A DNA stretch of 40,635 nt, taken from positions 1 to 40,635 of the forward strand of contig NZ_BCUX01000045.1 in assembly GCF_001591445.1 (NCBI RefSeq), in the 5' to 3' direction. Every line of letters begins with the position of its first letter. The stretch's first letter is position 1. This DNA is from Neobacillus drentensis NBRC 102427 (GTDB lineage Bacteria; Bacillota; Bacilli; Bacillales; Cytobacillaceae). Positions 16,109 through 23,172 of this stretch are shown in pieces. The notes beneath the pieces were generated by a model, which was given only the letters and a program-made list of their open reading frames with translations, was not told the origin of the DNA and searched no databases. The translations under genes and the position numbers were made by a program.

Positions 16109-17761
16109 ATGTTGCAATGTCGTGAGGATGTGCTGACTTTCACGAAACAGCTTGTTAATATCGAAAGTGTCGTTAACACAAAGGGTGAAAAACTCATTGC
16201 TCAGTCTTTATTTAATATGATTTCCTCTTTACCTTATTTTTCAGAAAACCCTAGCCAACTTGTTTTAGAGCAAACGCTTAACGATGATCAAGAACGTTAT
16301 AATGTTCTTGCTTTTGTTAAAGGAACAAAGGGAAACAGCAACCGCACAGTGATTTTGATGGGCCATATTGACACGGTTGGAATTGATGATTTTAATCAAC
16401 TAAAGGACAAGGCATGCTTCCCGGAGAAACTGATGGAATCACTCAAAAGTGAACAGCTGCCCGCTTCTGCTAAGGAACATTTAGATTCAGGCGATTGGTT
16501 ATTTGGGCGCGGCGTCCTTGATATGAAAAGCGGGGTTGCCAGCAATTTATATCTCTTAAACTATTATTCTCTGCATCCTGAAGAATTAGACGGAAACATT
16601 GTCCTCTTATCAGAATGTGATGAGGAGGATAGTTCACATGGTGTTCTTTCAGCTTTGAAAACATTGAAACGCTGGAAGAAAGAACATGGTTTTGACTATG
16701 TAGCAGCGATTAATGCGGATTTCGTTTCACCAAGATATGAAGGCGACGAAAATCGCTATATTTACAAAGGGACAGTCGGAAAGCTGCTGCCATCTTTCTT
16801 TATTACAGGTGCAGAAACACATGTGGGCTCAGCTTTTGAAGGGTTAGACCCAAACTTTATTGCTGCGGAACTGACCAGACAAATTAATTATAATCCAGAG
16901 CTTTGTAACGAAGCTTTTGGTGAGACGACCGTGCCGCCTGTTTCGTTAAAACAAACGGATTTAAAACCGTCTTATACGGTTCAGACAGCATTGTCTGCCT
17001 ATGTTTATTACAATTTCTTTATTCATTCTTGGTCACCGAAGGACGTGCTTGATAAATTAAAGGAGCAAGCCTATATTGCCTTTAATAATGCCTTAACATC
17101 GTTTGAAGAAAGGTACAAGCAGTATAGTGCAATGAGCGGGGAGCCTTTTATGCAGCCTGCATGGAAACCGCGCGTCTTTACGTATGAAGAAATGGAGCAA
17201 TTATTACAAGAAGAGAATGGTGATATTTTCACCACTCATATGAATGAGTTTAAAGAAAAGCTTTCAACAAATACCTCTTTAGATACGCGCATGTTTGCGG
17301 CAAGAGTCGTAGAGGCAGCCTGGAAATGGATGAAGGATAAAAATCCGGCGATTATTCTGTTTTACTCATCCCTTTACTCCCCACGAATTGAGTTGACAGG
17401 GAAAACACCGGACGAGCTTGCTTTAATTACAGCATTGGATGAAGCAGTGGAAGAAATCCAACCACATTATCAGCATCCAATTGTGACACGAAACTTTTTC
17501 CCTTATATCTCTGATATGAGTTTTGTTGCTCTAAGTGATGATGAAGCCGGCATTAATGCTGAAACCAACAATAACCCGAGCTGGGGTACCAAACTTTTTG
17601 TGGACTATCAAGACATTCGCGATATCAATGTCCCAGTAATCAATATCGGTCCTTATGGTTTAGATGCTCACAAAAAACTTGAACGAATGGAAATGACCTA
17701 CTCACTAGAAGTGGTTCCAAACTTAACAAATCTTGTGATTCAGAAGCTTTTGAATCACTAA
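16109..17761 (+). CDS. rocB: RocB-like M20 peptidase (arginine utilisation)
   Basis: 550 residues, the length and layout of RocB, an M20-family metallohydrolase encoded with arginine/ornithine catabolic genes in Bacillus; its exact reaction is not established. Visible motifs: VILMGHIDTVGI (metal His-x-Asp, about 91-102), LFGRGVLDMKSGVASNL (about 130-146), LLSECDEEDSSHGVL (catalytic Glu pair, about 171-185) and FVSPRYEGDE. Start ATG follows AAAAGGGG. It is not next to rocR, rocA or rocD here, but it follows a lysine importer divergently, which fits a basic-amino-acid neighbourhood. Confidence 0.88.
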   Translation: MLQCREDVLTFTKQLVNIESVVNTKGEKLIAQSLFNMISSLPYFSENPSQLVLEQTLNDDQERYNVLAFVKGTKGNSNRTVILMGHIDTVGIDDFNQLKDKACFPEKLMESLKSEQLPASAKEHLDSGDWLFGRGVLDMKSGVASNLYLLNYYSLHPEELDGNIVLLSECDEEDSSHGVLSALKTLKRWKKEHGFDYVAAINADFVSPRYEGDENRYIYKGTVGKLLPSFFITGAETHVGSAFEGLDPNFIAAELTRQINYNPELCNEAFGETTVPPVSLKQTDLKPSYTVQTALSAYVYYNFFIHSWSPKDVLDKLKEQAYIAFNNALTSFEERYKQYSAMSGEPFMQPAWKPRVFTYEEMEQLLQEENGDIFTTHMNEFKEKLSTNTSLDTRMFAARVVEAAWKWMKDKNPAIILFYSSLYSPRIELTGKTPDELALITALDEAVEEIQPHYQHPIVTRNFFPYISDMSFVALSDDEAGINAETNNNPSWGTKLFVDYQDIRDINVPVINIGPYGLDAHKKLERMEMTYSLEVVPNLTNLVIQKLLNH

Positions 17762-17765
17762 ACTA

Positions 17766-17796
17766 AAAGCTTGTAGACCCCGTCTACAGGCTTTTT
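17766..17796 (+). terminator. Terminator of rocB
   Basis: 13-bp stem AAAGCTTGTAGAC / GTCTACAGGCTTT (one wobble) with a CCC loop, then TTTTT; 5 bases after the stop codon. Confidence 0.85.
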
Positions 17797-17971
17797 GGCA
17801 GTTTCTTATTAGACAAAAAAATAATATTGCTAGTTAATAACCTCTTGTGTAAAAATAAGTAAGAAAATGTTTAAATGTTTCACATGGTGATGATGACTTC
17901 AAAAAAGTCAGAACCATCCATCTACATATCGACATCAATCGCCAAGTTTTACAAATTGGAGGAAACAAACG

Positions 17972-18889
17972 ATGAGAACAATTAAATTAGGGAGCAGTTC
18001 ACTAGAGGTGCCGGCTGTTGCGATTGGCTGCATGCGGATTAACTCACTTGAGAAACCTGAGGCGGAGCACTTTGTACAAACGGCTTTAGAAGCAGGCGCT
18101 AACTTCTTCGACCATGCGGATATTTATGGCGGTGGAACGTGTGAGGAAATTTTTGCGGATGCGATCGATATGAACGCGGAAATTCGTGAAAAAATCTTCT
18201 TGCAATCCAAATGCGGTATTCGTAAAGGCATGTTTGATTTTTCGAAAGAATATATTTTAGAATCGGTTGATGGCATCTTGAAGCGCCTAAACACTGAATA
18301 TCTTGATGTCCTTCTTCTGCACCGTCCCGATGCGCTGGTCGAACCTGAAGAAGTCGCAGAGGCCTTTGATATCCTGGAAAACTCGGGGAAAGTACGGCAT
18401 TTTGGCGTTTCGAATCAGAATCCGATGCAGATTCAATTGCTCAAGAAATTTGTGAAGCAGCCACTCGTCGCGAATCAATTGCAATTAAGTATCACCAACG
18501 CCAATATGATTTCGAATGGAATTAATGTGAACATGGATAATGGTTCAGCAGTAAATCGCGATGGCAGCGTCCTTGATTATTGCCGGCTGAATGATATGAC
18601 CATACAACCTTGGTCTCCATTCCAGTATGGCTTCTTTGAAGGTGTCTTCCTTGGAAACGAGAAATTTCCAGAATTGAATCAGCAAATTGATGAAATTGCC
18701 GCCAAATATGAAGTGAGCAATACGACCATTGCAATCGCGTGGCTTTTACGTCACCCCGCGAACATGCAGCCAGTGATTGGAACGATGAATATTGACCGGT
18801 TAATGGACTGTGTGAAAGCAAGCGAGCTTCATCTATCTCGTGAAGAATGGTATCAAATCTACCGTGCCGCAGGCAATATCCTTCCGTAA
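17972..18889 (+). CDS. Aldo/keto reductase (YdhF-like)
   Basis: NADPH-dependent oxidoreductase, 305 residues, TIM-barrel AKR family. Catalytic tetrad visible: Asp in FFDHADIYGGG (about 46-56, with the Tyr in the same motif), Lys in FLQSKCGI (about 75-82) and His in DVLLLHRPD (about 109-117). NADP-binding region near the C-terminus: HPANMQPVIGTMNIDRLMDCV. The layout matches E. coli YdhF-type reductases, whose physiological substrate is uncertain. TTGGAGG ribosome binding site 9 bases before ATG. Stands alone. Confidence 0.85.
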   Translation: MRTIKLGSSSLEVPAVAIGCMRINSLEKPEAEHFVQTALEAGANFFDHADIYGGGTCEEIFADAIDMNAEIREKIFLQSKCGIRKGMFDFSKEYILESVDGILKRLNTEYLDVLLLHRPDALVEPEEVAEAFDILENSGKVRHFGVSNQNPMQIQLLKKFVKQPLVANQLQLSITNANMISNGINVNMDNGSAVNRDGSVLDYCRLNDMTIQPWSPFQYGFFEGVFLGNEKFPELNQQIDEIAAKYEVSNTTIAIAWLLRHPANMQPVIGTMNIDRLMDCVKASELHLSREEWYQIYRAAGNILP

Positions 18890-18953
18890 GCGTGCAAAAA
18901 CTATTGGTATTAATGGTAAATATCAGTAATACTAAAAGAACCAATACAAACTT

Positions 18954-18970
18954 TGTAACATGAATGTAAT
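18954..18970 (+). promoter_or_regulatory. WalR-like box
   Basis: TGTAAC-ATGAA-TGTAAT is a perfect match to the WalR consensus TGTWAH-N5-TGTWAH, 234 bases before the first YocH-like gene; yocH is a known WalRK target in B. subtilis. A terminator hairpin lies between box and gene, so a role here is uncertain. Confidence 0.35.
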
Positions 18971-18982
18971 AAATAGAAATTA

Positions 18983-19011
18983 GGCTCAGTAGGTATCACT
19001 ACTGGGCTTTT
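18983..19011 (+). terminator. Terminator after the aldo/keto reductase gene
   Basis: Stem GGCTCAGTAG / CTACTGGGCT (one wobble) with a 6-base loop, followed by TTTT. Confidence 0.7.
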
Positions 19012-19093
19012 CACATTGAAATGTATTGGAAAATCCCTATTTTCAGATTATTAGATGAATACAGAAATACTATTGCAATATAATTGCCACAGC

Positions 19094-19109
19094 TGTAAAG
19101 GTTTTAACA
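19094..19109. promoter_or_regulatory. Dyad conserved in front of YocH-like copy 1
   Basis: TGTAAA-GGTT-TTAACA, ending 78 bases before the start codon. The same dyad (CGTAAA-CGAT-TTAACA) occurs at the same distance before copy 2, so it has been kept while surrounding bases drifted. Confidence 0.45.
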
Positions 19110-19187
19110 TACGCCTGTTATTTGTTAGTGAAAAATCCATGTTAGCATTAGGTTAAATTAGCTGACAAAAAACAGGGAGGGTAAAAC

Positions 19188-19793
19188 ATGCTAAAAAAAA
19201 TAAAAGCATTGATAGCAGTTGCTGTACTCTCAGGGTCTGTGAGTGCTAATGTACAAGCTGCAACGATTACTAATAAACAAGAAGATACCCGTTGGGATCA
19301 ATATAATCTAACCTTAGAAAAAATCCAAAAGAATGGAGATACGCTTGAAACAGATATTCCTGTAAATCCCGCAGCACCTGTTGTTTCAGAACCATTTCCG
19401 GTTTCCGCCAAGCCGATTATTGCCCATGCAAAAAAGAAAAGTGCATCTCCAATCAAATTAACGAGCAGCACTAGGTCAAAAGAAACAAAAAAAGTAAAAG
19501 AGACAAAAGAAATTACGGTGAAAGCTACTGCCTATACAGCTTCATGCGAAGGATGCTCAGGAATAACTAAAACTGGCATTAATATTAAAGATAACCCAGA
19601 AAAAAAGGTCATTGCTGTTGACCCATCTGTTATACCGCTCGGCAGTAAAGTCTATGTAGAAGGCTTTGGTGAAGCAATCGCCGCTGATACTGGCGGAGCG
19701 ATTAAAGGAAAGCGAATCGATATCTTTATTCCATCTGAACGAGATGCACTTGAATTTGGCGTAAAAAAATTAAAAGTCACCATTTTAAACTAA
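19188..19793 (+). CDS. Secreted 3D-domain protein with decayed LysM (YocH-like copy 1)
   Basis: 201 residues. Signal peptide 1-24 (MLKKIKALIAVAVLSGSVSA, cut near VQA-A). Residues 25-60 read ITNKQEDTRWDQYNLTLEKIQKNGD, recognisable as the LysM of the downstream copy (ITVQKGDTLWEL-LENIQKIN) with key Gly and Leu lost and a shift in spacing; no functional LysM remains. The C-terminal 3D domain (about 110-201) is intact: KATAYTASCEGCSGITKTG, VDPSVIPLG, AADTGGAIKGKRIDIF, with the three conserved Asp. 3D domains resemble the MltA catalytic fold and are linked to peptidoglycan hydrolysis. Gene, promoter region and terminator are all duplicated at 20050-20805. Confidence 0.85.
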   Translation: MLKKIKALIAVAVLSGSVSANVQAATITNKQEDTRWDQYNLTLEKIQKNGDTLETDIPVNPAAPVVSEPFPVSAKPIIAHAKKKSASPIKLTSSTRSKETKKVKETKEITVKATAYTASCEGCSGITKTGINIKDNPEKKVIAVDPSVIPLGSKVYVEGFGEAIAADTGGAIKGKRIDIFIPSERDALEFGVKKLKVTILN

Positions 19794-19831
19794 GATGACA
19801 AACCAGCTGATTCGAATTATCTTCATAGCAT

Positions 19832-19880
19832 AAAAAACACTGCAAAACCTTTATGTACAAAGGGGTTGCAGTGTTTTTTA
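19832..19880 (+). terminator. Terminator of YocH-like copy 1
   Basis: 14-bp stem AAAAAACACTGCAA / TTGCAGTGTTTTTT with an extended loop containing a CC/GG pair; duplicated with the gene. Confidence 0.85.
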
Positions 19881-19954
19881 TATAGATATAAACGATACTA
19901 TTTTCTGATTATTAATTTATTTTAGAAATATTATTGCAATATAAATGCCATGGT

Positions 19955-19970
19955 CGTAAACGATTTAACA
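19955..19970. promoter_or_regulatory. Dyad conserved in front of YocH-like copy 2
   Basis: CGTAAA-CGAT-TTAACA, ending 79 bases before the start codon, the counterpart of the site at 19094-19109. Confidence 0.45.
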
Positions 19971-20049
19971 TCTCCCTGTTCTTTGTTTCAGAAAATTCTA
20001 TGTTACGATGATAAAAACTTAGCAACCAAAGAACATGGAGGGTAAATGA

Positions 20050-20805
20050 ATGCTTAAGAAAATGATTATGATTATAGCAGTTGCTGTACTCTCAGGAACT
20101 GTAAGTGCTAATGTACAAGCTGCAAATATTACTGTACAAAAAGGGGATACCCTTTGGGAATTATCACGCGAAAACGATACATCACTAGAGAATATCCAAA
20201 AGATAAATCATCTTACTACCGACCTAATTCATCCTGGGGACGTGCTTACGATTGCACCTGAAAAACATTATAGAGTTAAAAAAGGTGACACTTTATGGGA
20301 CATTGCCGAGGCGTATTCCGTAACTACTTCGCAAATTAAAGAATGGAACAAGTTAAATTCCGATCTCATCCATCCAGGATTAAGTCTATTAATCTATGAA
20401 GGTTTATATAGTACTACTAAAGCCGTATCAGAAAAACCAATGAAATCTGCCACACAAACATCAAATAACAGTAAACCTGTGGTAAAAGCTGCCGCAGCTA
20501 GTAATACAGCAGGGCCAAAAGAAATAACAGTGAAAGCTACAGCCTATACGGCTTCCTGTGAGGGATGTTCTGGCATTACCAAAACCGGAATAAACCTTAA
20601 AGCAAATCCAAATAAAAAGGTCATCGCCGTTGACCCATCTGTAATCCCGCTTGGCAGTAAAGTTCATGTAGAAGGCTTTGGTGAAGCAATCGCCGCAGAT
20701 ATAGGCGGAGCGATTAAAGGAAATCGGATCGATATCTTTATCCCTTCTGAACAAGATGCAATCAATTTTGGCGTAAAAAAATTAAAAGTCACCATTTTAA
20801 ACTAA
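20050..20805 (+). CDS. Secreted LysM-LysM-3D peptidoglycan-active protein (YocH-like copy 2)
   Basis: 251 residues. Signal peptide 1-25 (MLKKMIMIIAVAVLSGTVSA). Two LysM domains: about 26-70 (ITVQKGDTLWELSRENDTSLENIQKIN) and about 76-118 (HYRVKKGDTLWDIAEAYSVTTSQIKEWN). A Ser/Thr/Ala-rich linker follows, then the 3D domain at about 160-251. Same architecture as B. subtilis YocH, a WalRK-controlled autolysin-like protein. In the 3D core the usual ADTGG reads ADIGG, while the conserved Asp residues remain. Good GGAGGG Shine-Dalgarno. This copy is probably the ancestral full-length one. Confidence 0.9.
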   Translation: MLKKMIMIIAVAVLSGTVSANVQAANITVQKGDTLWELSRENDTSLENIQKINHLTTDLIHPGDVLTIAPEKHYRVKKGDTLWDIAEAYSVTTSQIKEWNKLNSDLIHPGLSLLIYEGLYSTTKAVSEKPMKSATQTSNNSKPVVKAAAASNTAGPKEITVKATAYTASCEGCSGITKTGINLKANPNKKVIAVDPSVIPLGSKVHVEGFGEAIAADIGGAIKGNRIDIFIPSEQDAINFGVKKLKVTILN

Positions 20806-20843
20806 GAAGACAAACCCATTGATTCAAATCACCTTAATGATGT

Positions 20844-20892
20844 AAAAAGCACTGCAAAACCTTTTTTGACAAAGGGGTTGCAGTGTTTTTTT
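20844..20892 (+). terminator. Terminator of YocH-like copy 2
   Basis: Stem AAAAGCACTGCAA / TTGCAGTGTTTT with a CC/GG extended loop, then a T run; clearly homologous to the terminator at 19832-19880. Confidence 0.85.
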
Positions 20893-20972
20893 GTGGACTC
20901 ATTTAATTCCAAGGAAAAAAGTTGAAATTATATAATACAACAGCACAAAAGAAATTTCACCGATAGACAAAA

Positions 20973-20988
20973 TGTGACAAAGTTCACA
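20973..20988. promoter_or_regulatory. Fnr/CRP-type palindrome
   Basis: TGTGA-CAAAGT-TCACA is an exact TGTGA-N6-TCACA dyad, the consensus for Fnr/CRP-family regulators. It lies 14 bases before a consensus -10 TATAAT (21002-21007) and 137 bases before the L,D-transpeptidase start. Confidence 0.5.
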
Positions 20989-21001
20989 CTATTAAATCTA
21001 G

Positions 21002-21038
21002 TATAATAGTATTAAAATTAAAGTATAATATAATACTA
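21002..21038 (+). promoter_or_regulatory. Promoter region with repeated TATAAT and inverted repeat
   Basis: TATAAT occurs at 21002, 21024 and 21029. TAGTATTA (21007-21014) is perfectly inverted as TAATACTA (21031-21038). Several overlapping -10 boxes or an operator are possible; no strong -35 is visible. Confidence 0.4.
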
Positions 21039-21059
21039 TATACTTGATGTTTTGGATGT

Positions 21060-21103
21060 AAAACCATAAGCTTTAAGTCGAAAGACAGCAAAAGCTGGGT
21101 TTT
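21060..21103 (+). promoter_or_regulatory. Structured 5' leader upstream of L,D-transpeptidase
   Basis: Three nested stems: AAAACC / GGTTTT (21060-21065 with 21098-21103), AGCTTT / AAAGCT (21069-21074 with 21091-21096) and GTC-GAAA-GAC (21077-21086, a GNRA tetraloop). It ends 8 bases before the GGAGGG Shine-Dalgarno. It does not match a riboswitch class I know. Confidence 0.4.
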
Positions 21104-21124
21104 TAGATATCGGAGGGAATGTTA

Positions 21125-22573
21125 ATGGAAAATGCTGTGAATGAATCGGTCGAAGGAATTGATAAACAACGATCGAAATCGTACAAACGATCCTCAAAAT
21201 GGAAGTTTATTACGATCGGTATCATCATCATTATTGCAGTTATTATTGCAGCAATCAGCTATTATCAAGCAAACTACTTTAATGCTCATATCAAAATTAA
21301 TGACACAAACGTTGGTGGACTGACTGCCGATCAGGCACTGAAAAAATTAAAAACCACCGTGTTAAAAAACGAAGTCTATGTGGAAGACAAACAAATTATT
21401 GATGGAAATGATACGAAGATGGGCTTTACGAATAAAGATCTGACTGGTGTCAAAAAATTATTAAAAAACCAGCGAACGTATTTTCCTTCTTCAAAGGCGA
21501 AGGAATTTTCATTAATGCCTAGCCAACCCGATCCGTATCGCAGTGAAGAGATGAAAAAACAAGTTGAAGAAAAGCTGGTATCAATGAATGAGAGTTTAAC
21601 GGCGCCTATAGATGCGAAGGCCAGTTTGGAACAAGGGAAAGTTGTCGTCTCAAAAAGTAATGATGGGCAGAAGCTTGATATTGCCAGTCTATTAAAGGAC
21701 TACGATAAGCAAGGATATACGAGTGAAATCCGTTTGAACCCTGTATACATCCAGCCGATCAAAGAAGACAGTACGATTGTGAAAAATGAACAGAAAAAGC
21801 TAGAAGAACTCCTTTTGCAAACCGTTGAGTATAAGGTCCAGGATCAAGTTTATTCTTTAAAGGGCAGTGAATTAATCAAAAATGCTTCGGTGACAAAAGA
21901 CTTAAAGGTCAAGATTGACCCTAGCGATATAAATGCGAAAATTGCTGATATTAATAGTTCACAATCCACATTGGATAAAAACTTTAAGTTTAAGACCCAT
22001 TCAGGTTCAGTCGTCACAGTTAAAGGAAAAGGCTATGGCTGGGCATTAGATGTCGACAAAGAAGCAAAACAAGTTAAGTCCGCTTTTGAAAAAGGAGAGA
22101 ACTCTATTTCTGCTTCTCATACAACCGGACATGGCTGGAGTGGTGAAGGCTATGGTTTTGAAACGACCTCAAACGGAGGTATCGGTGGTACATATGCCGA
22201 AGTTTCGATTGCACAGCAGCGTATTTGGATTTATAAAAATGGGAAAATGGTCGTCACAACGAATGTCGTGACCGGTAAACACAGCACCGGTCATGATACC
22301 TCCAAAGGAGTGTGGTATATCCTCTACAAACGATCACCTTCCATACTAACGGGCAGAGAACTCGGAGGAAAACCTAGTTATCAAGTAAAGGTTAATTATT
22401 GGGCACCATTTACAAATGACGGACAAGGATTTCACGATGCAGGCTTTCGGTCAAACTGGTCTAGTAATGCCTATCTTAATGCAGGATCACATGGCTGCGT
22501 CAATACACCGCCTAGTGTTATGGGAACTGTTTATAATACACTAAGCACCTACGACCCGGTCGTTGTCTATTAA
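21125..22573 (+). CDS. Membrane-anchored L,D-transpeptidase with PG-binding domains
   Basis: 482 residues. A short cytoplasmic N-terminus is rich in Lys/Arg, then one membrane anchor (about 29-47, FITIGIIIIIAVIIAAISYY). The extracytoplasmic part holds two repeats of the peptidoglycan-binding_4 type (VGGLTADQALKKLK and the later lysine-rich segment, about 60-330) and a C-terminal YkuD domain: FHDAGFRSNW and the catalytic SHGCVN (Cys near 458). Expected to make 3-3 cross-links or modify peptide stems at the membrane face. ATG 21125 is 7 bases after GGAGGG; ATG 21119 is too close. Its promoter carries an Fnr/CRP-like site. Confidence 0.9.
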   Translation: MENAVNESVEGIDKQRSKSYKRSSKWKFITIGIIIIIAVIIAAISYYQANYFNAHIKINDTNVGGLTADQALKKLKTTVLKNEVYVEDKQIIDGNDTKMGFTNKDLTGVKKLLKNQRTYFPSSKAKEFSLMPSQPDPYRSEEMKKQVEEKLVSMNESLTAPIDAKASLEQGKVVVSKSNDGQKLDIASLLKDYDKQGYTSEIRLNPVYIQPIKEDSTIVKNEQKKLEELLLQTVEYKVQDQVYSLKGSELIKNASVTKDLKVKIDPSDINAKIADINSSQSTLDKNFKFKTHSGSVVTVKGKGYGWALDVDKEAKQVKSAFEKGENSISASHTTGHGWSGEGYGFETTSNGGIGGTYAEVSIAQQRIWIYKNGKMVVTTNVVTGKHSTGHDTSKGVWYILYKRSPSILTGRELGGKPSYQVKVNYWAPFTNDGQGFHDAGFRSNWSSNAYLNAGSHGCVNTPPSVMGTVYNTLSTYDPVVVY

Positions 22574-22585
22574 ACAAACGATTAG

Positions 22586-22619
22586 AGTCAGGAAATCGAC
22601 AAGGATTTCCTGACTTTTT
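22586..22619 (+). terminator. Terminator of the L,D-transpeptidase gene
   Basis: 12-bp perfect stem AGTCAGGAAATC / GATTTCCTGACT with a 6-base loop, followed by T7. Confidence 0.9.
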
Positions 22620-22689
22620 TTATTTTAATCAAAACTGAGGTAAGATAAGGATAGGTTCAAAATTCATAAATAAGTGAGGCAGAAAAAAG

Positions 22690-23112
22690 ATGGAACTAAA
22701 TAAAGATTGTATGTATTGCATGAAAGATGAACGACGTGACAATCTAATGATTGAAATATGTCAGTTGGAGGTTTCAACAGTCTTTCTTTTCAAAGAACAG
22801 ACTTATACTGGCCGATGTAATGTAGTTTATAAGGATCATGTCAAGGAACTATTCCAACTCAATCCTGATGAATTAGCGGCATTTATGAACGATGTAAAAA
22901 AGGTAGCTGCCGCGGTCGATAAGGCTTTCCAACCAAATAAAATTAATTATGGTGCATATGGTGATACCTTACATCATCTCCATATGCATATTGTGCCTAA
23001 GTACGAAGGAAAAGAGAATTGGGGCTCCACTTTCGAGATGAACCCAGGAAAAACCTACTTAACAGATGAAGAATATAATAACATGATCGAGACAATAAAA
23101 AGAGCACTGTAA
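22690..23112 (+). CDS. HIT family (histidine triad) protein
   Basis: 140 residues, nucleotide-binding hydrolase or transferase of the HIT superfamily. The His triad is in LHHLHMHIVPKYEG (about 98-111), with the helical pattern FMNDVKKVAAAVDKAF before it. An N-terminal CMYCMKDER could bind a metal, as in several HIT proteins with a CxxC start. Typical substrates are AMP conjugates or dinucleoside polyphosphates. The Shine-Dalgarno is weak (GTGAGGC). No operon partner. Confidence 0.85.
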   Translation: MELNKDCMYCMKDERRDNLMIEICQLEVSTVFLFKEQTYTGRCNVVYKDHVKELFQLNPDELAAFMNDVKKVAAAVDKAFQPNKINYGAYGDTLHHLHMHIVPKYEGKENWGSTFEMNPGKTYLTDEEYNNMIETIKRAL

Positions 23113-23128
23113 CACTGAATTTTTATAG

Positions 23129-23166
23129 GAAAAAGAGCATTTCCGAGAAGGGGAATGCTCTTTTTA
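23129..23166. terminator. Bidirectional terminator between HIT and PTS genes
   Basis: Stem AAAAAGAGCATTTCC / GGGGAATGCTCTTTTT (one mismatch or wobble) with a short loop, A and T tracts on both sides; serves the convergent genes. Confidence 0.85.
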
Positions 23167-23172
23167 CATTTA

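Noticed and set aside
18522..18944. 140-residue minus-strand frame
   Set aside because: Antisense to the aldo/keto reductase; composition is not protein-like.
21060..21103. c-di-GMP-I riboswitch
   Set aside because: The GAAA-capped stem and GCAAA-like strand are suggestive, but the conserved 5' GGCAAACC and the second hairpin are absent.
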